Origin: Acidobacteriota bacterium
GTDB taxonomy: Bacteria; Acidobacteriota; Terriglobia; Bryobacterales; JACQDG01
NCBI GenBank assembly: GCA_016201185.1
Contig: JACQDG010000311.1
Span: forward strand, 1-9,445
Reading direction: 5' to 3'
Length of the DNA stretch: 9,445 bases
Shown here piece after piece: positions 1-5,254 of this stretch. Under the pieces are notes generated by a model. The model did not search any database. It was not told the origin of the DNA and worked only from the letters and a program-made list of their open reading frames with translations. Each line of letters starts with the position of its first letter. The first letter of the stretch is position 1. A program made the position numbers and the translations under genes.

Positions 1-358
1 AGGCGTCAGCCAGGAGAACGGCCCACTGGAAGAATTGCTTCAGCTCCAGCCCTTTCGGCAGGATAAACTTCCGTAACGGCGGGCCATCGACATACTCCAT
101 TGTGATGAACACCTGGCCATCCACTTCTTCGACCGAATAGAGAGTAGCGATGTTGGGATGGCTCAGCGCCGCCGCGGCGCGCGCCTCCGTGCGGAAACGC
201 GCCAGGCTTTCCGGCGACCGCTTCAGCTCCTCGGCCAGCACTTTCAGCGCCACCAGACGGGAGAGCTGCGTGTCCTCGGCCAGGTAGACCACTCCCATGC
301 CTCCCTCGCCGAGCTTCTTCACGATTCTGTAATGTGAGAGCGTCTGGCCTTCCGTCAC
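1..358 (-). CDS. Ser/Thr protein kinase, N-terminal part (runs off left edge)
   Basis: Partial Hanks-type protein kinase; only about the first 119 codons lie in the window and the rest is beyond base 1. The frame shows the glycine-rich loop (GEGGMGVV), the VALK lysine that contacts ATP phosphates, and the hinge region (ITMEYVDG). It ends before the HRD motif. I chose GTG at 358 because AAGGGAGGGG stands 7 bases upstream and because acidobacterial kinases of this type usually begin close to a G-x-T-x-x-HYRI motif (here EGQTLSHYRI). A longer in-frame start at GTG 397 would add 13 residues. The protein is nearly the same as the start of the second kinase (3603), with about 11 differences in the 132 residues counted from GTG 397. 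A catalytic domain followed by a membrane helix and PD40 repeats is expected by analogy but is not visible here. Confidence 0.88.
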   Translation of the reverse strand, partial: MTEGQTLSHYRIVKKLGEGGMGVVYLAEDTQLSRLVALKVLAEELKRSPESLARFRTEARAAAALSHPNIATLYSVEEVDGQVFITMEYVDGPPLRKFILPKGLELKQFFQWAVLLADA

Positions 359-365
359 GGCAGGT

Positions 366-375
366 CCCCTCCCTT
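366..375 (-). promoter_or_regulatory. Shine-Dalgarno of the partial kinase
   Basis: On the minus strand this reads AAGGGAGGGG, 7 bases before GTG 358. The corresponding site in the second copy (3611-3620) reads AAAGGAGGGG. The site decides the start codon in favour of 358 over the longer frame from 397. Confidence 0.7.
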
Positions 376-397
376 GGCCCGGAGCTGCTGTCGCCAC

Positions 398-405
398 ATG
401 ATACT
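398..405. promoter_or_regulatory. Overlapping divergent -10 elements, copy A
   Basis: The minus strand reads TATCAT at 403-398 (5 of 6 matches to TATAAT), suitably placed to start the kinase transcript a few bases inside 397. The plus strand reads GATACT at 400-405. The surrounding 25 bases (398-422) differ at only one position from the second copy (3643-3667). Here the plus-strand start codon is ATA instead of ATG, so the plus-directed promoter no longer has its own gene and faces hicA at 473. No convincing -35 was seen. Promoter activity is inferred. Confidence 0.4.
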
Positions 406-472
406 CTTTTTACATAGCGATTAGTGACGAGTAGCTTCTTCCCGCAGACGCTTGAAGGACGGACCGCAATCA

Positions 473-664
473 ATGAAGGTGCGCGACCTCTTTAAACTGG
501 TAGAATCAGATGGTTGGCGCTTGGATCGCACGCGTGGCAGTCACCGGCAGTTTCGGCACCCTACCAAGCCCGGGACCCTGACGGTATCGGGGCACCCGGG
601 AGAGGAAGTGCATCCGAAAACCTTGAATAGTGCTTTGAAACAGGCCAGGCTCAAAGGAAGGTGA
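473..664 (+). CDS. hicA: HicA-type mRNA interferase toxin
   Basis: A 63-residue protein of the HicA family, small toxins with a double-stranded-RNA-binding-like fold that cleave mRNA independently of the ribosome. The family signature is visible: an N-terminal helix (KVRDLFKLVESDGW), then R-T-R-G-S-H-R-Q-F with the catalytic histidine expected at His24, a T-x-x-x-x-HPGEE-type strand, and a basic C-terminal helix (LNSALKQARLKGR). Length is normal for the family. ATG 473 is preferred; TTG 452 would add seven residues without support. The best upstream purine stretch, GAAGGA at 454-459, lies 13 bases away, so initiation may be weak. hicB follows after three bases, the usual toxin-first order. 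Base composition looks less GC-rich than the flanking genes, in keeping with acquisition. Confidence 0.9.
   Translation: MKVRDLFKLVESDGWRLDRTRGSHRQFRHPTKPGTLTVSGHPGEEVHPKTLNSALKQARLKGR
653..661 (+). promoter_or_regulatory. Shine-Dalgarno for hicB inside the hicA 3' end
   Basis: AAAGGAAGG ends 6 bases before GTG 668 and lies in the last codons and stop region of hicA. This supports the GTG start and coupled translation of antitoxin after toxin. Confidence 0.7.
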
Positions 665-667
665 ATC

Positions 668-892
668 GTGAAATACGCAGTCATCATTGAAAAGGGTGAG
701 ACGGGCTGTAGCGCCTACGTTCCAGATCTGCCCGGATGCGTTGCCGCCGCTCGAACGGAGCAGGAAGTCAGGCATCTGATTCGGGAAGCGATTCAGTTTC
801 ACATAGAAGGGCTCGAGCTTCACGGGGAACCCGTGCCTGAAGCCACGTCACTCTGCGAGTACGTGGACACCCTGGTAACACAGCCGGGCTGA
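668..892 (+). CDS. hicB: HicB-type antitoxin (short form)
   Basis: A 74-residue HicB-like antitoxin that should bind and neutralise the HicA encoded just upstream. It shows the partial RNase-H-like fold signature of the family: a first strand (KYAVIIEKGE), the S-A-Y-V-P-D-L-P-G-C hairpin at about residues 15-24, an acidic helix (EQEVRHLIREAIQFHIEGL) and the G-E-P-V-P-E turn. It ends about where this domain normally ends. No ribbon-helix-helix or helix-turn-helix domain, which many HicB proteins carry at the C-terminus for autoregulation, can be seen. Start is GTG with a good Shine-Dalgarno. The stop codon lies at the edge of an inverted repeat (882-919). Assignment to the HicB fold is firm; the lack of a DNA-binding domain means regulation is unclear. 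Confidence 0.9.
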   Translation: MKYAVIIEKGETGCSAYVPDLPGCVAAARTEQEVRHLIREAIQFHIEGLELHGEPVPEATSLCEYVDTLVTQPG

Positions 893-919
893 ACGCAACG
901 ATTGCCCGGCTTGAGCCGG
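882..919. terminator. Overlapping inverted repeats at the hicB / kinase convergent junction
   Basis: AGCCGGGC (882-889) can pair perfectly over 8 bp with GCCCGGCT (904-911), loop 14 bases. The right arm can instead pair with AGCCGG (914-919) in a tight hairpin (CCGGC, TTGA loop, GCCGG). The first arm covers the last codons of hicB. It sits between two convergent genes, so a bidirectional terminator is the simplest reading, but no T-run follows on either strand. An intrinsic terminator is therefore not proved. Confidence 0.4.
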
Positions 920-943
920 ACCTCTGCGCCAGTTGACTGCCTC

Positions 944-1972
944 CTACGGCTTCTTGCCGGCCGGTTGCAGCACAAAGATGTCGCCGGTCTTTTCCGACAT
1001 GCTGAAGACGATCCCCCGGCCGTCCGGGGTCCAGGCGGGATTCTCGGCTATCTGGTTGCTCTTGAAGCTGTAGAGCAACCGGGGTTCGCCTCCCTTTGCC
1101 GGCATGACAAAGAGCTGCCGGTGGTCGCGCAGGAACAGGAGGTTTCGTCCGTCGGGAGACAGGGCCGGATCCGCGTTGTCGTCCTCACCGGTGGTAATCT
1201 GACGCGACCTTCCGCTGGCCAAGTTCACGGCCCAGATGTGACGTTGTGTCCCGTTGAGTATGAACAAATCATAGTAGATCGCTGCTCCATCCAGGGACCA
1301 GAGGCAAGAGAAGGGCGCACCCTCGGGGGTCGGAACTGCCGTCGCTTCTCCCCCGCCGACCGGCATTCGGTAAATCTGCAACTGCTTCCCGTCCCTGCTA
1401 TCCATATCCACCGCTATGGAGCACACGGATCGGCCATCGGGGGAAAATGACGGAGCGCCTAAATGGAGGTCGGGCCCCAAGGTGTGGAGCCGGCGGCTCT
1501 TCAGGTCCAGAACACGCAGACGCCGCGATTCCGAATAGGCCACACTACGACCGTCCGGCGCCCAGGCAGCGTCACCCTCTGCGTTCCCCTGGCTCACCTG
1601 CGCGAGTTCCTTTGTCCGGAGATCCATCATCCAGATCTCATAACGCCCGGAGCGGTCGGAATAAAAGAGCATTTTTCGACCGTCTGGGGAGACCCGCGGA
1701 TATTTCTCAGTGGAAGTCTCGGAAGTGAGCTGCGAGAGCTGCAAGGTCGGGACATCGAGCTTCCAAATGTCGGTGGCTCTGTGAACCGACGTGTAGGCCA
1801 GCTTGGATCCGTCGGGAGATGCGCTCGGATTGATATCGTCGCCGGGCCGGTCGTCACACGCTCGGGCGGCCCAGCGGGACCTGGGGGGTTCTCCCGGAAC
1901 GGCACGCGCCACAGGTTCAGCGGGCCGTCGCGTCTTGCAGGAAAGATGATCCACCGGCCATCGCGCGACCAC
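944..1972 (-). CDS. PD40/TolB-like propeller, 3' part of the frameshifted kinase gene
   Basis: This frame carries the C-terminal half of the kinase gene that begins at 3603. True homologous coding starts at about 1843 (G-D-D-I-N-P-S-A-S-P-D-G); the residues read from 1972 to 1843 are out-of-frame translation. From 1843 to the TAG at 944 there are 299 residues with seven PD40-type repeats, marked by SPDG, SPDG, APDG, SPDG, a degenerate SLDG, SPDG and TPDG turns, each followed by a hydrophobic strand. With the five repeats before the break this makes about twelve, enough for two six-bladed propellers or one large propeller tandem. The part has no start codon or Shine-Dalgarno of its own near 1843, so it is unlikely to be made alone. 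If one base were restored near 1844, the whole gene 944-3603 would encode about 886 residues. Confidence 0.8.
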   Translation of the reverse strand: MVARWPVDHLSCKTRRPAEPVARAVPGEPPRSRWAARACDDRPGDDINPSASPDGSKLAYTSVHRATDIWKLDVPTLQLSQLTSETSTEKYPRVSPDGRKMLFYSDRSGRYEIWMMDLRTKELAQVSQGNAEGDAAWAPDGRSVAYSESRRLRVLDLKSRRLHTLGPDLHLGAPSFSPDGRSVCSIAVDMDSRDGKQLQIYRMPVGGGEATAVPTPEGAPFSCLWSLDGAAIYYDLFILNGTQRHIWAVNLASGRSRQITTGEDDNADPALSPDGRNLLFLRDHRQLFVMPAKGGEPRLLYSFKSNQIAENPAWTPDGRGIVFSMSEKTGDIFVLQPAGKKP

Positions 1973-3603
1973 GCCGGCCCTAGGACGATGTTGTTCCGTC
2001 CATCCGTCAACCTTGCCGGCGTTCCCCCTTTGGCCGGCACCACGTAAACGTCCAGCTCACCCAGCCGATTGTGGACGACGCAGGCCAGCCAGCGGCCGTC
2101 GGGAGACCAAGCGGGCCAGCCGCCGGCCGGCTCGATCCCCTTCACGGGCTCGGCTCGCCCGTCCTCGATCGAAACGATCCAGGGGCGCCACCAGCTTACA
2201 ACCATCTTCCGGAAGGCCAGAGACTTACCGTCGGGCGCCCAGCTTGGGTCGTAGGCATGTTCCGCGATCTTCCGGGCCGTTCCGCCCAGCGCCGGCATGA
2301 CAAACACGTCACCGTTTTTGCCATAGGAGTAGTGGAGGTATTCGTCTGGCGCAGGGGTGAAGGGGCCGAAACGCCCGTCGTGATCGCGCGTGGAGACAAA
2401 CGCAATCTGGGATCCGTCTGGCGACCAGGCCGGCTGCGCTTCGTCCACGTCCGGATTTCCGAGCCGGACGGCTCGTTCGCCCCCCACCTGCTTCATCCAG
2501 ATGCCCAGGTGGCCGCCTTGATCCGAGGTGTAGACAATGCTGCGGCCGTCCGGCGACCAACTCGGCTCGTCCTCGAGGCCCGGTTCCGTGGTCAGGCGGA
2601 CAAGTTCGGTGGGTTGAGGTCTTGTTTCGCCGCTCCTGAGATACACCGCCACGCCCCCCGCGATGAGCGCCAGCCCCGCCAGCAGCCCAACCGCCCAGCG
2701 CCGCCGCCCGGGCTTCTTGACGCTCGGTACCGCTACGCCCGTAGCCCGGGATTCCTCTTTGGCCTCCTCCAAATCATTCCGCACATCCAGCATTGCCTGG
2801 TAACGATGGGAAAGATCCTTCTGGAGCGACCGCCGAATGATCCGGGCCACATCGTGCGGGATCTCAACGCGCAGCGAGGTCACCGACGCCGGCTCGTCCT
2901 TGATGATGCTGCTTAGGACGGAGAGCGGGGTGTCCCCGCGAAACGGCCGGCTGCCCGTCAGCATTTCATACATCACCACGCCCAGGCTGAAAATGTCGCT
3001 GCGCGCATCTACCGGCTTGCCTTCAGCCTGTTCGGGGGACATGTAGACCACCGTGCCCATCACCGCGCCTTTGCGCGTTAGCTCCTCGCTGAGCGTTGAC
3101 ACGTCGGGGCCCCCGCCGGTCAGTGATGGGCGGTTGAACCGCGCCAGCCCGAAATCGAGCACTTTAGGGCTCTGGTCTTTGGCGATCAGAATATTGTCCG
3201 GCTTGATGTCGCGGTGGACGACGCCTCTTTCGTGCGCGTGGCTGAAGGCGTCAGCCAGGAGAACGGCCCACTGGAAGAATTGCTTCAGCTCCAGCCCTTT
3301 CGGCGGGATAAACTTCCGCAGCGGCAGGCCATCGACATACTCCATCGTGATGAACACCTGGCCGTCCGCCTCTTCGACCGAGTAGAGAGTGGCGATGTTG
3401 GGATGGCTCAGCGCCGCGGCGGCGCGCGCCTCCGTGCGGAAACGCGCCAGGCTTTCCGGGGACCGCTTCAGCTCCTCGGCCAGCACCTTGAGCGCCACCA
3501 GGCGGGACAATTTGGTGTCCTCAGCCAGGTAGACCACGCCCATCCCCCCCTGGCCGAGCTTCTTCAGAATCCGGTAGTGGGCCAGCGTCCGGCCTTCGAT
3601 CAC
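1627..3603 (-). CDS. Membrane Ser/Thr protein kinase with PD40 propeller, 5' part (gene continues to 944 after a frameshift)
   Basis: Hanks-type kinase expected to phosphorylate Ser/Thr on cytoplasmic targets. From GTG 3603: glycine loop GQGGMG at residues 17-22, ATP-binding Lys39 (VALK), HRDIKPDN with catalytic Asp132, DFG at 150-152, SPE in place of APE at 189-191, and Asp203 in the DIFSLG segment. All key residues are present, so the kinase should be active. One hydrophobic helix follows at about 302-323 after a basic RRRW stretch, then PD40 repeats (SPDG 350, SPDG 394, APDG 456, SPDG 500, SRDG 546), presumably outside the membrane. Homologous sequence ends at Pro587 (base 1843); the last 70 or so residues to 1627 are out of frame. 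GTG 3603 is chosen for its AAAGGAGGGG site and for the fit to the family N-terminus (IEGRTLAHYRI); GTG 3642 is the longer alternative. Substrate and ligand are unknown. Confidence 0.9.
   Translation of the reverse strand: MIEGRTLAHYRILKKLGQGGMGVVYLAEDTKLSRLVALKVLAEELKRSPESLARFRTEARAAAALSHPNIATLYSVEEADGQVFITMEYVDGLPLRKFIPPKGLELKQFFQWAVLLADAFSHAHERGVVHRDIKPDNILIAKDQSPKVLDFGLARFNRPSLTGGGPDVSTLSEELTRKGAVMGTVVYMSPEQAEGKPVDARSDIFSLGVVMYEMLTGSRPFRGDTPLSVLSSIIKDEPASVTSLRVEIPHDVARIIRRSLQKDLSHRYQAMLDVRNDLEEAKEESRATGVAVPSVKKPGRRRWAVGLLAGLALIAGGVAVYLRSGETRPQPTELVRLTTEPGLEDEPSWSPDGRSIVYTSDQGGHLGIWMKQVGGERAVRLGNPDVDEAQPAWSPDGSQIAFVSTRDHDGRFGPFTPAPDEYLHYSYGKNGDVFVMPALGGTARKIAEHAYDPSWAPDGKSLAFRKMVVSWWRPWIVSIEDGRAEPVKGIEPAGGWPAWSPDGRWLACVVHNRLGELDVYVVPAKGGTPARLTDGRNNIVLGPAWSRDGRWIIFPARRDGPLNLWRVPFRENPPGPAGPPERVTTGPATISIRAHLPTDPSWPTRRFTEPPTFGSSMSRPCSSRSSLPRLPLRNIRGSPQTVEKCSFIPTAPGVMRSG
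1841..1848 (-). other. Frameshift site in the kinase-PD40 gene
   Basis: Reading on the minus strand, codons ACC GGC CCG (1851-1843) match the upstream protein, while the downstream propeller requires GGC GAC GAT starting at 1843. The two frames are reconciled by one extra G or C in the CCCGGCG stretch, so a single base appears lost. Both sides remain good coding sequence with intact PD40 motifs, so the event is either very recent or a sequencing/assembly error. No canonical slippery heptamer is present. Confidence 0.8.
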
Positions 3604-3610
3604 GGTAGGT

Positions 3611-3620
3611 CCCCTCCTTT
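3611..3620 (-). promoter_or_regulatory. Strong Shine-Dalgarno of the second kinase
   Basis: Minus strand AAAGGAGGGG, with AAGGAGG ending 9 bases before GTG 3603. It lies within what would be coding sequence if the longer GTG 3642 start were used. It is the main reason for moving the start to 3603. Confidence 0.75.
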
Positions 3621-3642
3621 GGCCCGGAGCTGCTGTCGCCAC

Positions 3643-3650
3643 ATGATACT
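3643..3650. promoter_or_regulatory. Overlapping divergent -10 elements, copy B
   Basis: The 55-base gap between GTG 3603 (minus) and ATG 3659 (plus) holds TATCAT on the minus strand (3648-3643) and GATACT on the plus strand (3645-3650), sharing four bases. The plus element ends 8 bases before ATG 3659, which would put the transcript start on or next to the ATG. The minus element would give the kinase a leader of about 30 bases containing its Shine-Dalgarno. RNA polymerase could use only one direction at a time. -35 elements are not evident; activity is inferred. Confidence 0.5.
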
Positions 3651-3658
3651 CTTTTTAC

Positions 3659-4618
3659 ATGGCGATTGTGACCGTCTCGGCGCAGCCGGGTTTGCGGGCT
3701 CACGAGATCGCGCGGCTGGCGGCGCAGCGGCTGAATTTCGAGCTGGTCACGCAGGCGCGGCTGGAAGGCATGTACGAGTCGGAGTTCCATTCCGGGGCAT
3801 CGATTCCCGTCCGCGGCTACGCCGACGTGGTGACAGCCATGCTCGCCCGGCTGGCTGCGGAACATCACCTGGTGTTCTGCGGCGAGGGCGGCCCGTACCT
3901 GTTTCACAATTTTCCGGGCTGCCTGCGGGTGATGATCGTGGCGCCGCCGGCCGTGCGGGCCGGGCTGCTCATGGTCGAGCAGGGCCTCGACCTCCAGGCC
4001 GCCAAGCGCGCGTTGAAGGAACTGGAGCAGGAACGCTCCGCCTGGCTCCGCGTCCGTTTCCGCAAAAGCAGCTTTGCCGCGGCCCACTTCGACCTTGCCT
4101 TGAACGCCGAGCGCTGGGACAACTCCGCAGCGGCTGAGGCCGTCGTGGCTGCGGCGCAGTCGCTCCGCATCCCTGAGGCGGGCCTGCTCTCTGCCATTGC
4201 CGAACGCCAGATACAGTTCGAGGTCCGCCTGCGGCTGGCGCGGCTGGGCGTTCCCGCGCCCGGCGGTGTTACGCTGCCTTCCCGCCAGTTCGCTCATCCG
4301 AGCGAGGAGATCTTCGCCAACCTGCTCGACTTCTACCGCATTCCCTGGGAGTACGAGCCTCGGTCGTTCCCCATCCAGTGGGACGAAGAAGGCCGTGTAG
4401 TCGAATCCGTCACACCGGACTTTTATCTTCCCGAGTTCGACCTTTACGTCGAGCTGACGACCATGAAGCAGTCGCTGGTTACGAAGAAGAACCGCAAGCT
4501 GAAGCGACTGCGCGAGCTGTACCCGGAAGTCAACGTCCAGGTCTTCTACCAGAAGGATTTTGAGAACCTGATCTTCAAGTACGGCCTGGAGAAGACGGTG
4601 GAGCTGCTGAAAGAATAG
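3659..4618 (+). CDS. Degenerate cytidylate-kinase-like domain fused to a PD-(D/E)xK-like nuclease domain
   Basis: A 319-residue two-part protein. Residues 1-168 follow the cytidylate-kinase-like family: first strand AIVTVSAQPG, helix EIARLAAQRLNFELV, strand VFCGEGG at 72-78, LRVMIVAPPAVR at 89-100, the helical E-x-x-R lid region (120-133) and FDLALNAERW at 144-153. The phosphate-binding loop is worn: where relatives have a G-S-G-G-R-type loop, this has Q-P-G-L-R-A-H (9-15) with no Walker lysine, so nucleotide kinase activity is doubtful. Residues 213-305 resemble a PD-(D/E)xK nuclease core: helix SEEIFANLLDF, T-P-D-F-Y-L-P with Asp254, then Y-V-E-L-T with Glu265, and a basic helix (KKNRKLKRL). 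The usual lysine of E-x-K is Thr267; Lys270 might substitute. ATG 3659 fits the family N-terminus and has no Shine-Dalgarno. hpt follows after 35 bases. Function unknown; nucleic-acid or nucleotide-related work is inferred. Confidence 0.75.
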   Translation: MAIVTVSAQPGLRAHEIARLAAQRLNFELVTQARLEGMYESEFHSGASIPVRGYADVVTAMLARLAAEHHLVFCGEGGPYLFHNFPGCLRVMIVAPPAVRAGLLMVEQGLDLQAAKRALKELEQERSAWLRVRFRKSSFAAAHFDLALNAERWDNSAAAEAVVAAAQSLRIPEAGLLSAIAERQIQFEVRLRLARLGVPAPGGVTLPSRQFAHPSEEIFANLLDFYRIPWEYEPRSFPIQWDEEGRVVESVTPDFYLPEFDLYVELTTMKQSLVTKKNRKLKRLRELYPEVNVQVFYQKDFENLIFKYGLEKTVELLKE

Positions 4619-4639
4619 CGGGCTCCCCGGCTTTCCTGA

Positions 4640-4645
4640 AATAAT
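4640..4645 (+). promoter_or_regulatory. -10-like AATAAT before hpt
   Basis: AATAAT (5 of 6 matches to TATAAT) ends 8 bases before ATG 4654 in the 35-base gap after the fusion gene, and no Shine-Dalgarno stands before hpt. The spacing suits a leaderless start. It could instead be chance AT-richness within one transcript from 3659. Confidence 0.4.
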
Positions 4646-4653
4646 AGCGGTTG

Positions 4654-5184
4654 ATGACGCCGCCCCCGGAAATCGAGAAGATCCTCTTTACCGAAGAGCA
4701 AATCCAGGCGCGCATCAAGGACGTGGGCGCGGAGATATCGGAGGCCTACGCCGGCCGGGAGTTGAAGCTCATCAGCGTGCTCAAGGGCTCGGTTTTCTTT
4801 CTGACCGCCCTGGCCCGCGCCATCACCATTCCGGTCAAGATCGACTTCCTGGCCATCTCCAGCTTCTCCAGCAACCGGGCTGCTCCCGGCGTTGTGCGGA
4901 TTTCCAAGGACCTCGACGAGAGCCTGGAAGGCGAGGACGTTCTGCTCGTCGAAGACATCGTCGACACCGGCCTCACCGTGCGCTACCTGCTGCACACCCT
5001 GGCCGGGCGGCAGCCGAACAGCCTGGCCGTCTGCACCTTCCTCGACAAGACCCCGCGCCGCCTCGTGCAGGCGCCGGTGCGGTTCCGCTGCTTCGAGATC
5101 CCGGACCGCTTTGTGGTCGGCTTCGGCCTGGACTACAACCAGCTCTACCGCAACCTTCCTTATGTAGCAGTAATGAAACTTTGA
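4654..5184 (+). CDS. hpt: Hypoxanthine (guanine) phosphoribosyltransferase
   Basis: Purine-salvage enzyme, 176 residues, close to the family norm of about 180. It transfers phosphoribose from PRPP to hypoxanthine or guanine to give IMP or GMP in the cytoplasm. Type I phosphoribosyltransferase motifs are clear: K-G-S at 44-46 (pyrophosphate loop), the PRPP loop VLLVEDIVDTGLT at 96-108 with Glu100, Asp101 and catalytic-base Asp104, FLDKTPRR at 129-136, and the purine-binding end D-R-F-V-V-G-F-G-L-D-Y at 151-161. The flexible loop has Ser-Phe-Ser (70-72) where the family usually has Ser-Tyr-Gly. I start at ATG 4654; TTG 4651 directly before it adds one residue. The same strand carries the kinase-like fusion upstream and a dipeptidase downstream. 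Confident assignment. Confidence 0.96.
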   Translation: MTPPPEIEKILFTEEQIQARIKDVGAEISEAYAGRELKLISVLKGSVFFLTALARAITIPVKIDFLAISSFSSNRAAPGVVRISKDLDESLEGEDVLLVEDIVDTGLTVRYLLHTLAGRQPNSLAVCTFLDKTPRRLVQAPVRFRCFEIPDRFVVGFGLDYNQLYRNLPYVAVMKL

Positions 5185-5241
5185 CCGCAGCGCGGGCGGC
5201 GGCCTGGGAACGCCAGCCGGCCGTCGAAAACCCGCCGCCTG

Positions 5242-5247
5242 TATAAT
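5242..5247 (+). promoter_or_regulatory. Consensus -10 TATAAT before the M20 dipeptidase
   Basis: A perfect TATAAT ends 7 bases before ATG 5255, predicting transcription from about the A of the ATG. No Shine-Dalgarno exists upstream of either possible ATG. A clear -35 is missing. An arm CCGCCGCC (5232-5239) just before it can pair with GGCGGCGG (5195-5202), loop 29 bases; this might be an hpt terminator or chance in GC-rich DNA. Confidence 0.55.
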
Positions 5248-5254
5248 GGAACTT

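Larger units (their letters stand above)
1..422. repeat. Direct repeat copy A (kinase N-terminus plus promoter)
   Basis: Bases 1-422 align without gaps to 3246-3667 at a constant offset of 3245, with roughly 38 mismatches by hand count (about 91% identity). The repeat covers the kinase N-terminal coding region, its Shine-Dalgarno, the divergent promoter and the first codons of the neighbouring plus-strand gene. Similarity fades just after 422. The copy is truncated by the window edge, so the true repeat is probably longer to the left. Confidence 0.93.
3246..3667. repeat. Direct repeat copy B (kinase N-terminus plus promoter)
   Basis: The complete counterpart of the left-edge repeat, offset by exactly 3245 bases with no gaps. 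Mismatches are scattered through the coding part and densest in the first 50 codons. The promoter segment 3643-3667 is almost unchanged (one difference, ATG here against ATA at 414-416). Confidence 0.93.

Noticed and set aside
452..472. TTG start for hicA adding seven residues
   Set aside because: No Shine-Dalgarno precedes it, and HicA proteins typically begin at the K-x-R-D-L helix encoded from ATG 473.
6..473. Minus-strand open frame of 155 codons over the left kinase
   Set aside because: It is out of frame with the real kinase, rich in Arg/Gly/Pro with no domain, and matches the equivalent shadow frame over the second kinase.
1841..1851. Programmed -1 ribosomal frameshift in the kinase gene
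   Set aside because: The required shift direction is -1, but no X-XXY-YYZ slippery heptamer lies at the junction and no clear stimulatory structure was seen. A one-base deletion or a sequencing error is simpler.
902..2047. Plus-strand frames of 182 and 194 codons opposite the PD40 region
   Set aside because: Shadows of the propeller-coding region. The repeated SPDG coding on the minus strand explains the sequence.
3214..4137. Long plus-strand frame of 307 codons crossing the kinase start and the fusion gene
   Set aside because: It is the antisense shadow of two well-supported genes, with low-complexity Arg/Gly-rich translation and no motif.
5246..5254. Upstream ATG giving three extra residues to the M20 protein
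   Set aside because: It overlaps the TATAAT box and would precede the predicted transcript start. The M20 N-terminal helix fits the ATG at 5255.
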